NCBI GenBank assembly: GCA_963753615.1
Contig: CAVWCW010000002.1
Coordinates: 310,001-374,000, forward strand
Origin: CAVWCW01 sp963753615
GTDB taxonomy: Bacteria > Pseudomonadota > Gammaproteobacteria > Chromatiales > Chromatiaceae
Reading direction: 5' to 3'
Length of the DNA: 64,000 bases
Shown here: piece by piece, positions 17,310 through 25,389 of the stretch
Layout of the letters: every line of letters starts with the position of its first letter
Position numbering within the stretch: position 1 is the stretch's first letter
Notes under the pieces: model-generated
The model's database searches: none
Seen by the model: only the letters and a program-made list of their open reading frames with translations
What the model was told of the DNA's origin: nothing
Translations under genes and position numbers: made by a program

Positions 17310-17456
17310 ATGATCATCGACAGTCTGACCATTACCGGATTACTGACCTTCGTGGCCATTAGTGCGTTCCTGATCCTGAGTGCCCGGAACGCGGTCAAGC
17401 ACGGAGACCTTCGCACCCGTAACGGCATCCCTCAGTGCGGTAAGTTCTGCGACTGA
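17310..17456 (+). CDS. Small single-pass membrane protein
   Basis: A 48-residue protein with a hydrophobic helix (about residues 6-26, LTITGLLTFVAISAFLILSA) and a short basic tail ending QCGKFCD. AGAGG lies 8 bases before the ATG at 17310, which favours this start. The two Cys near the C-terminus may bind metal or form a disulfide. It stands alone behind a long leader and diverges from ompR. No family is recognised. Confidence 0.55.
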   Translation: MIIDSLTITGLLTFVAISAFLILSARNAVKHGDLRTRNGIPQCGKFCD

Positions 17457-17557
17457 GTCCCATCCGCGATCACCGGCCCGCTGGCTCGCCGATAGCGGCG
17501 CAGCCAGCCGGTCAGCAAGCAGGCTAGACTCTGGCTTGCCGGCTGTCAAACCCGGAG

Positions 17558-17581
17558 CCGGGCCCTGTTCCAAGGGCCCGG
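17558..17581. terminator. Strong hairpin after the small membrane gene
   Basis: CCGGGCCCT (17558-17566) pairs perfectly with AGGGCCCGG (17573-17581) around a 6-base loop. No T-run follows directly, so termination is likely but not certain. Confidence 0.45.
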
Positions 17582-17690
17582 TTCTCCGCCCGCTCCTGTC
17601 GGGCATCGGCCCCGATCCGGCCAAGGGCATTTGCCCCGGTCGCCGCAACCTGCCATTGTCTCTCTAGTTTTTTTACGGTCCCAATTGCCG

Positions 17691-18923
17691 ATGTGGAGAC
17701 GATTTCGGACCCGTTCCAGGGCCCAGGCCAAACCCCGACGCCGCCTGCTCTCACCGCTGGTGCTGGCGCTGAGCCTGTTGCTGTTCCTGGTGCTCGGACT
17801 GACCCTCGGCCGACAATGGTACGACAGCCTTCTGGCGCGCCTCGACTACGAGCAGTTGGTGCACCGCGATGAATCTCGGCTCGACAGCGGGGTGCGTGCA
17901 CAGGTGCCGCCCCGGGTGGCCCTGACCTACCGGGAGCGCGACGGGGAAACGGTGCGGGCGCTGGTTGACGCGGCCCGCTATTCCGCCTTTGTCGACGAGT
18001 ACAGCCGCACCCTGGAGGCGGCGGAGGCCCGCCTTCGCCTTCAGGCCCGGGAGCGCCTGCAGCGCGACCTGGACCTGGTGTTCGCCGGTCCGCGCGGGCG
18101 CATCGGCAGCTTCGCCGACTGGTATTTTGCCTACAGCACCAGTTATGGCCTGCTCTGGGAGGCCTTGAGCTCCGCCGCCGGCCACGCCCTCAGCGCCGAA
18201 GCCCAGTCCCTGGGCGATGCGGTGGCCTACGACCTGGAGCAATACCTGCAGCGCCAATATCGGCGGCTGGTGCTGAAGCCGGAACTGACCGATCCCCTAC
18301 TGCTGGAGGCCTACCGCAATGTCCTGATCAGCGCCCACCAGGGATATCTGAACCTGCTGGCCGGCCTGCGTAGCGAGTTCCAACTGCTGGTGGCCGAGGA
18401 GACCGAGCATCTGGAGCGCCCCGGCGGCGCTGTGGTGATGGAGTTGGACTGGAGCGCCCAGTTCAACAAGTTGGACCCGGCGGCTCTGGAGCGCGGCTCC
18501 CCGGAGGTGATGCGCAGCGGGCTGTTGGCCCTGGGTGGGGCGGCGGCGGGCAAGGCTGTGGGTGGCTCCCTCGGCAAGGGCGTAGCCGCCAAGGCAGTGG
18601 CCAGCGGTGCCGGCAAGGGGCTGTTCGCCAAGCTCGCGGCGCCCTTCGCATCGAAGGCGGCGCTGGCCGCCGGCGGTGGGGCCCTGGGCAGCCTGGGCGG
18701 CCCGGTCGGCACCGCGGTGGGGGCCGGTGCCGGGCTCGGTATCGACTATCTGATCAACGAAGGAGTCGAACTGGTGCAGCGCGAGGCCCTCGAGGCCGAG
18801 CTGGAAGCCGCGTTGGCCGCAACCGAGCGCGAGTGGCAGTTGGGATTCGAGCAGTCGCTGGGGCAGGCCATAGGCGTTTGGTTCGGCGATACCCTGCAGC
18901 TACTCGTGCGGTTTGAGCCATGA
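17691..18923 (+). CDS. Membrane-anchored glycine-zipper protein
   Basis: A 410-residue protein with a basic N-terminus, one membrane helix (about residues 21-43, LVLALSLLLFLVLGLTLG) and a long charged helical domain. Near the C-terminus is a Gly/Ala-rich stretch (about residues 275-345) with glycine-zipper spacing, then an acidic helix (REALEAELEAALAATE). I recognise no family. The zipper-plus-acidic-helix end resembles that of the partial protein at the start of the window. No clear ribosome site precedes the ATG. It could be a pore- or envelope-associated factor, but that is speculation. Confidence 0.7.
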   Translation: MWRRFRTRSRAQAKPRRRLLSPLVLALSLLLFLVLGLTLGRQWYDSLLARLDYEQLVHRDESRLDSGVRAQVPPRVALTYRERDGETVRALVDAARYSAFVDEYSRTLEAAEARLRLQARERLQRDLDLVFAGPRGRIGSFADWYFAYSTSYGLLWEALSSAAGHALSAEAQSLGDAVAYDLEQYLQRQYRRLVLKPELTDPLLLEAYRNVLISAHQGYLNLLAGLRSEFQLLVAEETEHLERPGGAVVMELDWSAQFNKLDPAALERGSPEVMRSGLLALGGAAAGKAVGGSLGKGVAAKAVASGAGKGLFAKLAAPFASKAALAAGGGALGSLGGPVGTAVGAGAGLGIDYLINEGVELVQREALEAELEAALAATEREWQLGFEQSLGQAIGVWFGDTLQLLVRFEP

Positions 18924-19064
18924 GCGGGTAATGCCGGCGAACCGGAGTTGCCCGAGGGCTGGGTGGTGGTTGGGGCGAGGCTGAGAAGCGCCCCGGCCGC
19001 CACTGGCGGCCGGGGGCGGATGGCGCTTGAGTCGGGGCTCAAACGTCTATCGGGCGCGTTGGAT

Positions 19065-20150
19065 TCAGATCTCCACGCCCAGGGACTTGATGGTCTCGAT
19101 ACTCAATTGACCGCTGGCCAGGCCCTTGGAGCGTTGGTAGCTGTTTACCGCTTCCATGGTCTGGCGCCCCAGTACGCCGTCTACCGGGCCTGGATGAAAG
19201 CCCAAGTTTTTCAGGGCACCCTGTACGTTGGAGACCAGGTCAGGCCTAACATTGGTCTCGCACAGAATCGGCCGCCATTCGACGTGGCCCTCGGTGACCA
19301 ACTCGCGCTTGCTCACGGTCTGGTACTCGGCCGGAATCTCGATGCGCCGCTCCGCGGGCGGCGTCACCACGCGCTTGACCTTCACCGTCTTGTACTCTGC
19401 GGGAATGGTGATCTTCTGTACCTGGGGCGGCGTTACCATCACGCGCTTTTCGACCGTCTTGTACTCGGCCGGAATGACCACCTTTTTGGTGCTCGGCGCG
19501 GCCGTCATTACTCGCTTGGACACGCTCTTGTACTCGGCCGGCGTTTCTATCAGGCACATGATTTCGCCGGTGGCATTGTCAATCCTTTCGATCGGACCGC
19601 GGCCCTTTTTCCATGCTGTGCTGGCCGGTTTTACCAGGATCTCCTCGGTGACCGTTTCGTATTGGGCCGGGACCTCGATCCAATTCTCGGATTGCTCCTT
19701 GACCAGCACCTGCTCCTTTACCCACTCATATTTAGCGGGAATGACCTTGGCGTCTTCCGATGCCTCGGTGACCAGCACTTTTTCTTCCCCCCATTCGTAA
19801 CTGGCCGGGGTCAGCTCGAGGCGCTCCGAAGAGGCCCGCTTTAACACCTGATCGGTGGAGGTCCGGTAGGTCGGCGGAATAAACAGGCGGGCATAACACT
19901 CACCCGCCTTGGCCTCGGACGGCAGCAGTGGGGCTTGTGTGCTCTGGGCGCTCGAAGCGGCGCTTTTGTATTGCTGCACCTCGGCGTCTTTCATGCGTAA
20001 GCTCTGCTCCAATTCGGCCGTCTCTTTCTCCTGAGCTTCGAGCTGGCGCTCCAACTCAGCGACGTTGGACGGTTGTCCGGTGGTACTGCAGCCGACGATT
20101 CCGAACGACAGAATGCAGCTGGTTAGGACGGTGAGTTGTTTCATTTTCAT
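19065..20150 (-). CDS. Repeat-containing peptidoglycan-binding lipoprotein
   Basis: A 361-residue protein. The signal peptide ends in a lipobox (GIVGC, Cys21), and a short coiled coil follows (about 30-60). Then come eight units beginning [ITV]PxxY at residues 91, 114, 137, 160, 203, 226, 249 and 272: a 23-residue period with one 20-residue insertion in the fourth unit. The C-terminus (about 304-358) is a PG_binding_1 domain (VQGALKNLGFHPGPVDGVLG). It is therefore probably anchored in the outer membrane and binds the cell wall. GGAGG lies 5 bases before the ATG. The repeat's role is unknown. Confidence 0.85.
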   Translation of the reverse strand: MKMKQLTVLTSCILSFGIVGCSTTGQPSNVAELERQLEAQEKETAELEQSLRMKDAEVQQYKSAASSAQSTQAPLLPSEAKAGECYARLFIPPTYRTSTDQVLKRASSERLELTPASYEWGEEKVLVTEASEDAKVIPAKYEWVKEQVLVKEQSENWIEVPAQYETVTEEILVKPASTAWKKGRGPIERIDNATGEIMCLIETPAEYKSVSKRVMTAAPSTKKVVIPAEYKTVEKRVMVTPPQVQKITIPAEYKTVKVKRVVTPPAERRIEIPAEYQTVSKRELVTEGHVEWRPILCETNVRPDLVSNVQGALKNLGFHPGPVDGVLGRQTMEAVNSYQRSKGLASGQLSIETIKSLGVEI

Positions 20151-20392
20151 GGTTGCCTCCCTTTGTTTGGATCGGGATGGCAATGATAGCCACGAATTCC
20201 CAGTAAAACTGTCAACAACCTTGGACGAGGTGCAAACAAATTTCTTGCCTGACCCCCTGGGGTTGGACTGGCTCATCACTTCACTGCCAGCTACCGCCGC
20301 CAGTTCTGCTGCAAAACGGCGCCTGGCCGCTCCGGCACTGCGCCGGGAACGGAACCCTGGAGCCAGATCGGAAACAACCTTGCGGCGGCCGC

Positions 20393-20503
20393 TCACTCCC
20401 AGGGCACCCCAGCGCAGGGGACCGGGTAGGTGGTTTGGAACGGCTGCTCCGGGTAGGTCCGGTCGCGCTCGAAACAGCTGACCAGGCCAGCCCCCTCGGT
20501 CCA
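20393..20503 (-). other. In-frame coding-like extension past the M23 stop codon
   Basis: Immediately after the TGA of the M23 gene the same frame stays open for 36 codons to a second TGA. It reads WTEGAGQVSCFERDRTYP and then EQPFQTTYPVPCAG, which looks like protein rather than spacer. It may be the normal C-terminus of the M23 lipoprotein, cut off by a single TGG-to-TGA change or a base-call error. Confidence 0.5.
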
Positions 20504-21016
20504 TCACAGGTGCGGATTGCTGGGGCGGTAGCGGTGGAATTGGGGCCGGTCTGCGGTCTGCACTTCGTAGTGCAGGTGCGGGATGCCGCCGGACAGCAGG
20601 CCGGTGCGTCCCAGGGCGCCAATCGGTTGGCCGCGCGCCACCCGATCTCCCGGCTCCACCGATCGTGCGTCCAAGTGCACCAAGCGGGTGCGGATATATT
20701 GCTGGTCCGCGCCGCGCCCGTGGTCGATCAGGATCTGGTGACCGTACATGGGGCCGAACCAGGAGTTGCTGACCCGGCCCGGAGCCGGCGCCAGCACCGG
20801 GGTGCCCACCGGGCCCAGGATGTCGATGCCCTGGTGGCCTTCGCCGGCCTCCCAATGGCCGTTCAGAATCGACGGGGCGTTGGGTGGCATGCGCACCGGA
20901 CGGCCGTCGGCGCGCACCGGGTCGGCGTCCGCAGCGACCTCGCCGTAGGGTTGCGGAAACAGACCGGCGCAGCCGGCGAGGGCCAGGGCCAGCGGCCCAG
21001 TTGCGCCCGGACTCAT
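20504..21016 (-). CDS. M23 family metallopeptidase lipoprotein, possibly truncated
   Basis: A 170-residue LytM/M23 endopeptidase that should cut peptidoglycan cross-bridges or regulate amidases. The signal peptide has a lipobox (ALAGC, Cys16). Zinc ligands are all present: His61 and Asp65 in HQGIDI, and the HLHYEV motif (His147, His149). It overlaps the ABC ATPase stop by four bases (ATGA), so it is translated from the transporter mRNA. The reading frame continues after the TGA for 36 codons of protein-like sequence, so a premature stop or read-through is suspected. Confidence 0.85.
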   Translation of the reverse strand: MSPGATGPLALALAGCAGLFPQPYGEVAADADPVRADGRPVRMPPNAPSILNGHWEAGEGHQGIDILGPVGTPVLAPAPGRVSNSWFGPMYGHQILIDHGRGADQQYIRTRLVHLDARSVEPGDRVARGQPIGALGRTGLLSGGIPHLHYEVQTADRPQFHRYRPSNPHL

Positions 21017-22086
21017 TTCGGCAGCGCCACCAGCTCTTCCGAGTTGAGCCGCAATTCGACCTCGACCCCGGCGGCGAATGGGGGCTCACCGCGGCGGTGG
21101 TGGTCGTCGACCAGGATCGGCTGGCCGCCGACGTCGATTTCGTAGCGCAATACGCTGCCCAGGAACTCGCGCCTGGCCACCACCCCTGGCAGCAGGCCGT
21201 CCCCGCCGGGGCCGCCGCGCCGGTGGATCTCCAGGTTCTGGGGGCGGAACACCAGGTGTCCTGGGCCCTCGGCCACTGCCCGCGGCAGCTCCAGGCGGAT
21301 GCTGCCATCGGCGCGGAACTGGCTGCTGGCACCGACGCGCTCGAAGCGCCCCGCCAGAACATTGGCGGTGCCCAGGAAATTCGCCACGAAGAGGTTGCAG
21401 GGGTTGTCGTACAGCGCCATCGGGGTACCCACCTGCTGGATTACACCCTGGTCGAGCACCGCCATGCGGTCGGCGATGGTATTGGCCTCTTCCTGGTCGT
21501 GGGTGACGAACACGGTGGTGAGGCCGAGCTCGCGCTGCAGGTCGTGGATCTCGCGCCGCATCTGCAGCCGCAGGTTGGCGTCGAGATTGGACAGGGGTTC
21601 GTCGAGCAGCAGCACCCGGGGCTCCACCACCAGGGTGCGGGCCAGGGCGATGCGCTGTTGCTGGCCGCCGGAGAGCTGGGACGGACGCCGCTCCGCCAAC
21701 TCGCGCAGCCCCACCAGCTCCAGGGTCTGTTCGACTCGACGCCGAATCTCGGCCTTGGGGGTGCGCCTTTCCTCTAGCCCGAAGGCTAGATTCCGGCGCA
21801 CCGTCATATGGGGCCAGAGGGCATAACTCTGGAACACCATGCCCACATTGCGCTGCCAGGGCGGCAGGCCACTTACCTCCTCGCCGCCAATCAGGATGTG
21901 GCCCCGGGGCTTGGGGCCAAAGCCGGCAATGGCCCGCAGCAGGGTGGACTTGCCTGAGCCCGAGGGCCCGAGGAAGGCGAACAGTTCGCCGGGCTCGATC
22001 TCCAGATCGATGCCCTTGAGCACCTGGTGCTCGCCGAAGGCGAGTTCTAGGCCTTGAATCTGGATGCCGACGGGGTCGCTGCGCAT
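21013..22086 (-). CDS. ABC importer ATPase (iron/aminophosphonate type)
   Basis: A 357-residue ATPase energising the importer encoded upstream. Walker A is GPSGSGKST (about 41-49), followed by the Q-loop VFQSYALWPHM, signature LSGGQQQR and Walker B VLLLDEPLSNLD, then the H-loop THD. A C-terminal TOBE-like domain follows. It resembles FbpC (Fe3+) and the 2-aminoethylphosphonate PhnT type; the substrate cannot be told. The order SBP-permease-ATPase-M23 on one strand indicates an operon. Confidence 0.9.
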   Translation of the reverse strand: MRSDPVGIQIQGLELAFGEHQVLKGIDLEIEPGELFAFLGPSGSGKSTLLRAIAGFGPKPRGHILIGGEEVSGLPPWQRNVGMVFQSYALWPHMTVRRNLAFGLEERRTPKAEIRRRVEQTLELVGLRELAERRPSQLSGGQQQRIALARTLVVEPRVLLLDEPLSNLDANLRLQMRREIHDLQRELGLTTVFVTHDQEEANTIADRMAVLDQGVIQQVGTPMALYDNPCNLFVANFLGTANVLAGRFERVGASSQFRADGSIRLELPRAVAEGPGHLVFRPQNLEIHRRGGPGGDGLLPGVVARREFLGSVLRYEIDVGGQPILVDDHHRRGEPPFAAGVEVELRLNSEELVALPK

Positions 22087-22098
22087 GGGGTCCTCCGG

Positions 22099-23811
22099 TC
22101 AGGCCTGGGCTCCGGCGGCGATCAGGTCGCCCCGTTGCCGGCGCCGGCCGCGCTCTAGAAAGCGGTGGGAGAGATAGGTGCCCAGACCTACGATCAGCAC
22201 CGCGATCACGCCCAGGGCCGCCCCGGGGCCGCGCCCGGCGGCGGATTGCATGAACACATAGATGCCGTAGGACAGGGGTGCGTCGGAATCGCGGTCCACC
22301 AGCATGATGGTCGCTGACAGCTCCACCGCCGCGGTGGCGAAGCTGGTGACGAAGCCGGCCAGGATGCCGCCGGCCATCAGGGGCACCACGATGCGGCGAA
22401 TGGTGCGGCCTTTGGTGGCGCCCAGATTCTCGGCCGCCTCCTCCAGTGCCAGGGACAACTGCTGCAGGGCCGCCATGCAAGCGCGCAGGGCATACGGCAA
22501 GCGCCGGATCAGCAGCGCCACCACGATGATCACCCACCAGGAGGCCAGGGGCTTATCGAGCCAGGGCACCTGGATGTCGTGGAAGCTGCGGAGGTAGCCG
22601 ATCCCCAACACCACCCCGGGGATGGCCAGGGACGCGGTGGCGGCGTAGTCCAGGAATTTGCGCCCCACCAGCCGTGTGCGCCAGACGATATAGGCGATGG
22701 CCGTGCCGATCGCCACGTCGGCCAGGGCGGCCAGGCCGGCGTAGAGCAGGGTGTTGCCGATGTAGCCGGAGGCGCCGCTGAATACCTCCAGATAGTGATC
22801 GAAGGTGTAGGCGTCCGGCAGCACGCTGTACGACCAGATGGTACCGAACGAGAGCAGTGTGAGGCCCAGGTGGGGCGAGAGCACCAGCAGCAGGATCAGG
22901 GTGATGACCAGATAGGCCCCGAACTGCTCGGCGGGGCGCATGTCGCGCTTCATCAGGCCGCCGCCCCCCTTCTGGATGCTGGAGTAGTCTCTCCCGCGCA
23001 TGGCGAGAAACGAGGTCCAGAGCGCGAACAGGGAGAACAGCACCAGGATCACCGAGATCACATAACCCATGGGGTCGGAGATGCCGATGGAGGAGATGCG
23101 CAGATAGGCCTGGGGCGCCAGCATGTTGTTTACATTGAGCAGCAGCGGCGTGCCGAGGTCGTCGAACACCTTGAGGAACACCAGGGCGGCGCCTGCGATG
23201 TAACCGGGCATGGCAAGCGGAAACACAATGCGCCGGAACAGCCGCAGGCCGCTGGCCCCGAGGTTCTGGGCCGATTCCTCCATGGCGCGGTCGATGTTGT
23301 TGAGGCTGGCCGAGAGGTTGATCAGGATGAACGGGAAATAGTGGATGCTCTGCACCAGGATTACTCCGTTCAGCCCCTCCATGAACGGGATATTGAGACC
23401 GAACCATTCATCCAGCAGCAGGTTGACCGAGCCGTTGGCTCCGAACAGCAACTGCATGGCCACCGCGCCGACGAACGGCGGCATGATCAGGGGCACCACG
23501 CCCAGGGTCTGGATCAGGGCGGTACCGGCGAAGTTGAAGCGGCTGGTGAAATAGGCCAGGGGCAGGGCGATGATGGTGGATGCCAGCACCGCCATGGACG
23601 CGACGTACACCGAATTCGCGAACGACTCCCGAAACAGAGAGGTGTTGAAGAAATCTGCAAAGTTGACCAGGGTGAAAGCGCCGCTGCCCGGGTCTTGGAA
23701 AGCCACGAACACCACCCGTGCTACCGGGATGGCGAGAAACGCCAGCAGAAACAGAAACAGCAAGAGCCCGACTACTGCCGGGCCTTTCTGTCCGGGCGCC
23801 AATATCGTCAC
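22099..23811 (-). CDS. ABC importer permease, fused two-domain type
   Basis: A 570-residue inner-membrane protein with two homologous halves of about six helices each, separated near residue 300. Each half carries an EAA-type coupling loop (MEESAQNLGASGLRLFRRIVF; LEEAAENLGATKGRTIRRIVV). This fused layout is that of FbpB/SfuB and related ferric or aminophosphonate permeases. It lies 12 bases upstream of the ATPase start and about 60 bases after the binding-protein gene. Confidence 0.92.
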   Translation of the reverse strand: MTILAPGQKGPAVVGLLLFLFLLAFLAIPVARVVFVAFQDPGSGAFTLVNFADFFNTSLFRESFANSVYVASMAVLASTIIALPLAYFTSRFNFAGTALIQTLGVVPLIMPPFVGAVAMQLLFGANGSVNLLLDEWFGLNIPFMEGLNGVILVQSIHYFPFILINLSASLNNIDRAMEESAQNLGASGLRLFRRIVFPLAMPGYIAGAALVFLKVFDDLGTPLLLNVNNMLAPQAYLRISSIGISDPMGYVISVILVLFSLFALWTSFLAMRGRDYSSIQKGGGGLMKRDMRPAEQFGAYLVITLILLLVLSPHLGLTLLSFGTIWSYSVLPDAYTFDHYLEVFSGASGYIGNTLLYAGLAALADVAIGTAIAYIVWRTRLVGRKFLDYAATASLAIPGVVLGIGYLRSFHDIQVPWLDKPLASWWVIIVVALLIRRLPYALRACMAALQQLSLALEEAAENLGATKGRTIRRIVVPLMAGGILAGFVTSFATAAVELSATIMLVDRDSDAPLSYGIYVFMQSAAGRGPGAALGVIAVLIVGLGTYLSHRFLERGRRRQRGDLIAAGAQA

Positions 23812-23868
23812 AGGACTTGGCAGGGGGCGGCGTTCAACGCCGCCCCCACATTACCCATTCCTCAAGGC

Positions 23869-25224
23869 TCACAACCGCTCCTTGGCCTCCTCCGCCAACT
23901 CCCGAGCCCGCTCATAGTTGGCCTTGGCGAAGCTGTCCCACTCCTGTTCCACTTCGGCCTGGCGGCCAGTGATCTGATCGGTCTTCTTTTTGCGCTTCTT
24001 GGTGAAAATGGCGGTGAACTCCGGGTCCAGGGACTGGGCTTCGTCGATCGGCATTGCCGCCACCAAGGCCTTGGCTTCGTCCACCAGGGCCCGGGCCTTG
24101 GCATTGTCGATACCGGCCAGGGCAGCTTCTGCCTCCTGGATCGCCCGGGTAGCGTCCTGCAGGTCCTCCAGGCGGTAGGTGATCAGGACGTCGAACAGGG
24201 AGTTCACCAGGTTGTATCGGGCCTTGGATTTTTCCACGTCGAACTTCACCCGTGCCCCGAGGGAGCTGTCTTCGAACGGGTTCGGGAAGCCCTCCGGGGC
24301 CTTCGCATAGGTGGATGGGTTTACCGGCAGGCGGCGGATCTTGGGGTCGAGCAGGATCTCCTGGCCGTCCGGCGACAACAGGAATTCGATAAAGGCCATC
24401 GCTGCCTGGGGATGGGGGGCGTTCTTGACCACCGCGATATTCGCCGGAACCAGGGTGGTTACCGTCGGGTAACGGAATTCCACCGGGAAGCCGGTGGCCT
24501 GGGACGAGAAACCGAAGAAGTCGATTACGATGCCGATGCCGAACTGCCCGGAGTTGACCCCGTCGGGGACCCCGAAGCTGCGCTCGGTGACGGTCTTGAA
24601 GTTGCCGGCGATCTCCTTCCACAGGGCCCAGCCGCGGTTCCAGCCCTCGCCCTGGAGCAGGGTTTCCACGGTCAGGTGGGTGGTGCCAGAGCGAGAGGGG
24701 GCGGACATGCCGACGTGGCCGAAATACTCGGGCCGGGACAGGTCGTCCCACTCCTTCGGCTCCGGTAGCCGCTTGGCCATGAGGTAACGGGTGTTCCACA
24801 TCATGCCGTAGCCGGAGGCGGCAAAGCCGAGATAATAGCCGTCCGGGTCGTTGATCGGGTAGCTGCCCACCAGCTCCGGGATGCCCTCGGCGGCGCTCTG
24901 ATAGGCGCTCAACAGGCCGTCGCCCTTGAGCACCTCGAAGGCGTCCGGCGCCGAGGCCCACATCAGGTCGGTGGTGTTGTTGCCCGCGGTTTCCTGGATG
25001 TATTTGACGCCGGCGGTGGTCTTTTTGTTCAGCACCTCGACTTCAATTCCGGGGTACTTGGCTTCGAAGGCGTCTTCGAAGGCCTGGGTGAGGTCTTTGG
25101 GAAACGAGGTGACGATCACCAATTTGTCTTCCAGGGCCTGGGCGGCCAGGGAGGCTCCAAGCAGGAGCGTCGTAAGGCCGGCGCGGACGAGAGGGCGGAC
25201 AGCGCGGTGCGGGTTCGTTCTCAT
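23869..25224 (-). CDS. ABC importer periplasmic substrate-binding protein with coiled tail
   Basis: A 451-residue periplasmic binding protein with a signal peptide (cut near AAQALE) and the FbpA/AEP-like fold start DKLVIVTSFPKDLTQAFE. The first ~340 residues fit an ordinary type 2 binding protein. The remaining ~100 are a charged, Glu/Lys/Ala-rich helical tail (LAGIDNAKARALVDEAKAL to the end) not usual for the family. GGAG lies 8 bases before the ATG at 25224. Ligand may be Fe3+ or an aminophosphonate. Confidence 0.9.
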   Translation of the reverse strand: MRTNPHRAVRPLVRAGLTTLLLGASLAAQALEDKLVIVTSFPKDLTQAFEDAFEAKYPGIEVEVLNKKTTAGVKYIQETAGNNTTDLMWASAPDAFEVLKGDGLLSAYQSAAEGIPELVGSYPINDPDGYYLGFAASGYGMMWNTRYLMAKRLPEPKEWDDLSRPEYFGHVGMSAPSRSGTTHLTVETLLQGEGWNRGWALWKEIAGNFKTVTERSFGVPDGVNSGQFGIGIVIDFFGFSSQATGFPVEFRYPTVTTLVPANIAVVKNAPHPQAAMAFIEFLLSPDGQEILLDPKIRRLPVNPSTYAKAPEGFPNPFEDSSLGARVKFDVEKSKARYNLVNSLFDVLITYRLEDLQDATRAIQEAEAALAGIDNAKARALVDEAKALVAAMPIDEAQSLDPEFTAIFTKKRKKKTDQITGRQAEVEQEWDSFAKANYERARELAEEAKERL

Positions 25225-25389
25225 GGTGGTGTTCTCCGGGTGGTGGGCGCCTCGAATTGCGTTTTTATTACGGCGGTAGCCTGTAGCGCAACATGCCACC
25301 GTTCCGAGGGCGGTGCAACCCGGGGCGGCCGGTTTCCGCCCCAGGTTCTATCTGCTAGGCTCTCCGGCGGTTTCTCAGCTTCGGTAGCC

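Noticed and set aside
20151..21362. An N-terminal extension joining the repeat lipoprotein frame to the ABC region
   Set aside because: The lipoprotein has its own ribosome site, signal peptide and lipobox at 20150; the upstream codons are a shadow of the M23 and ATPase genes.
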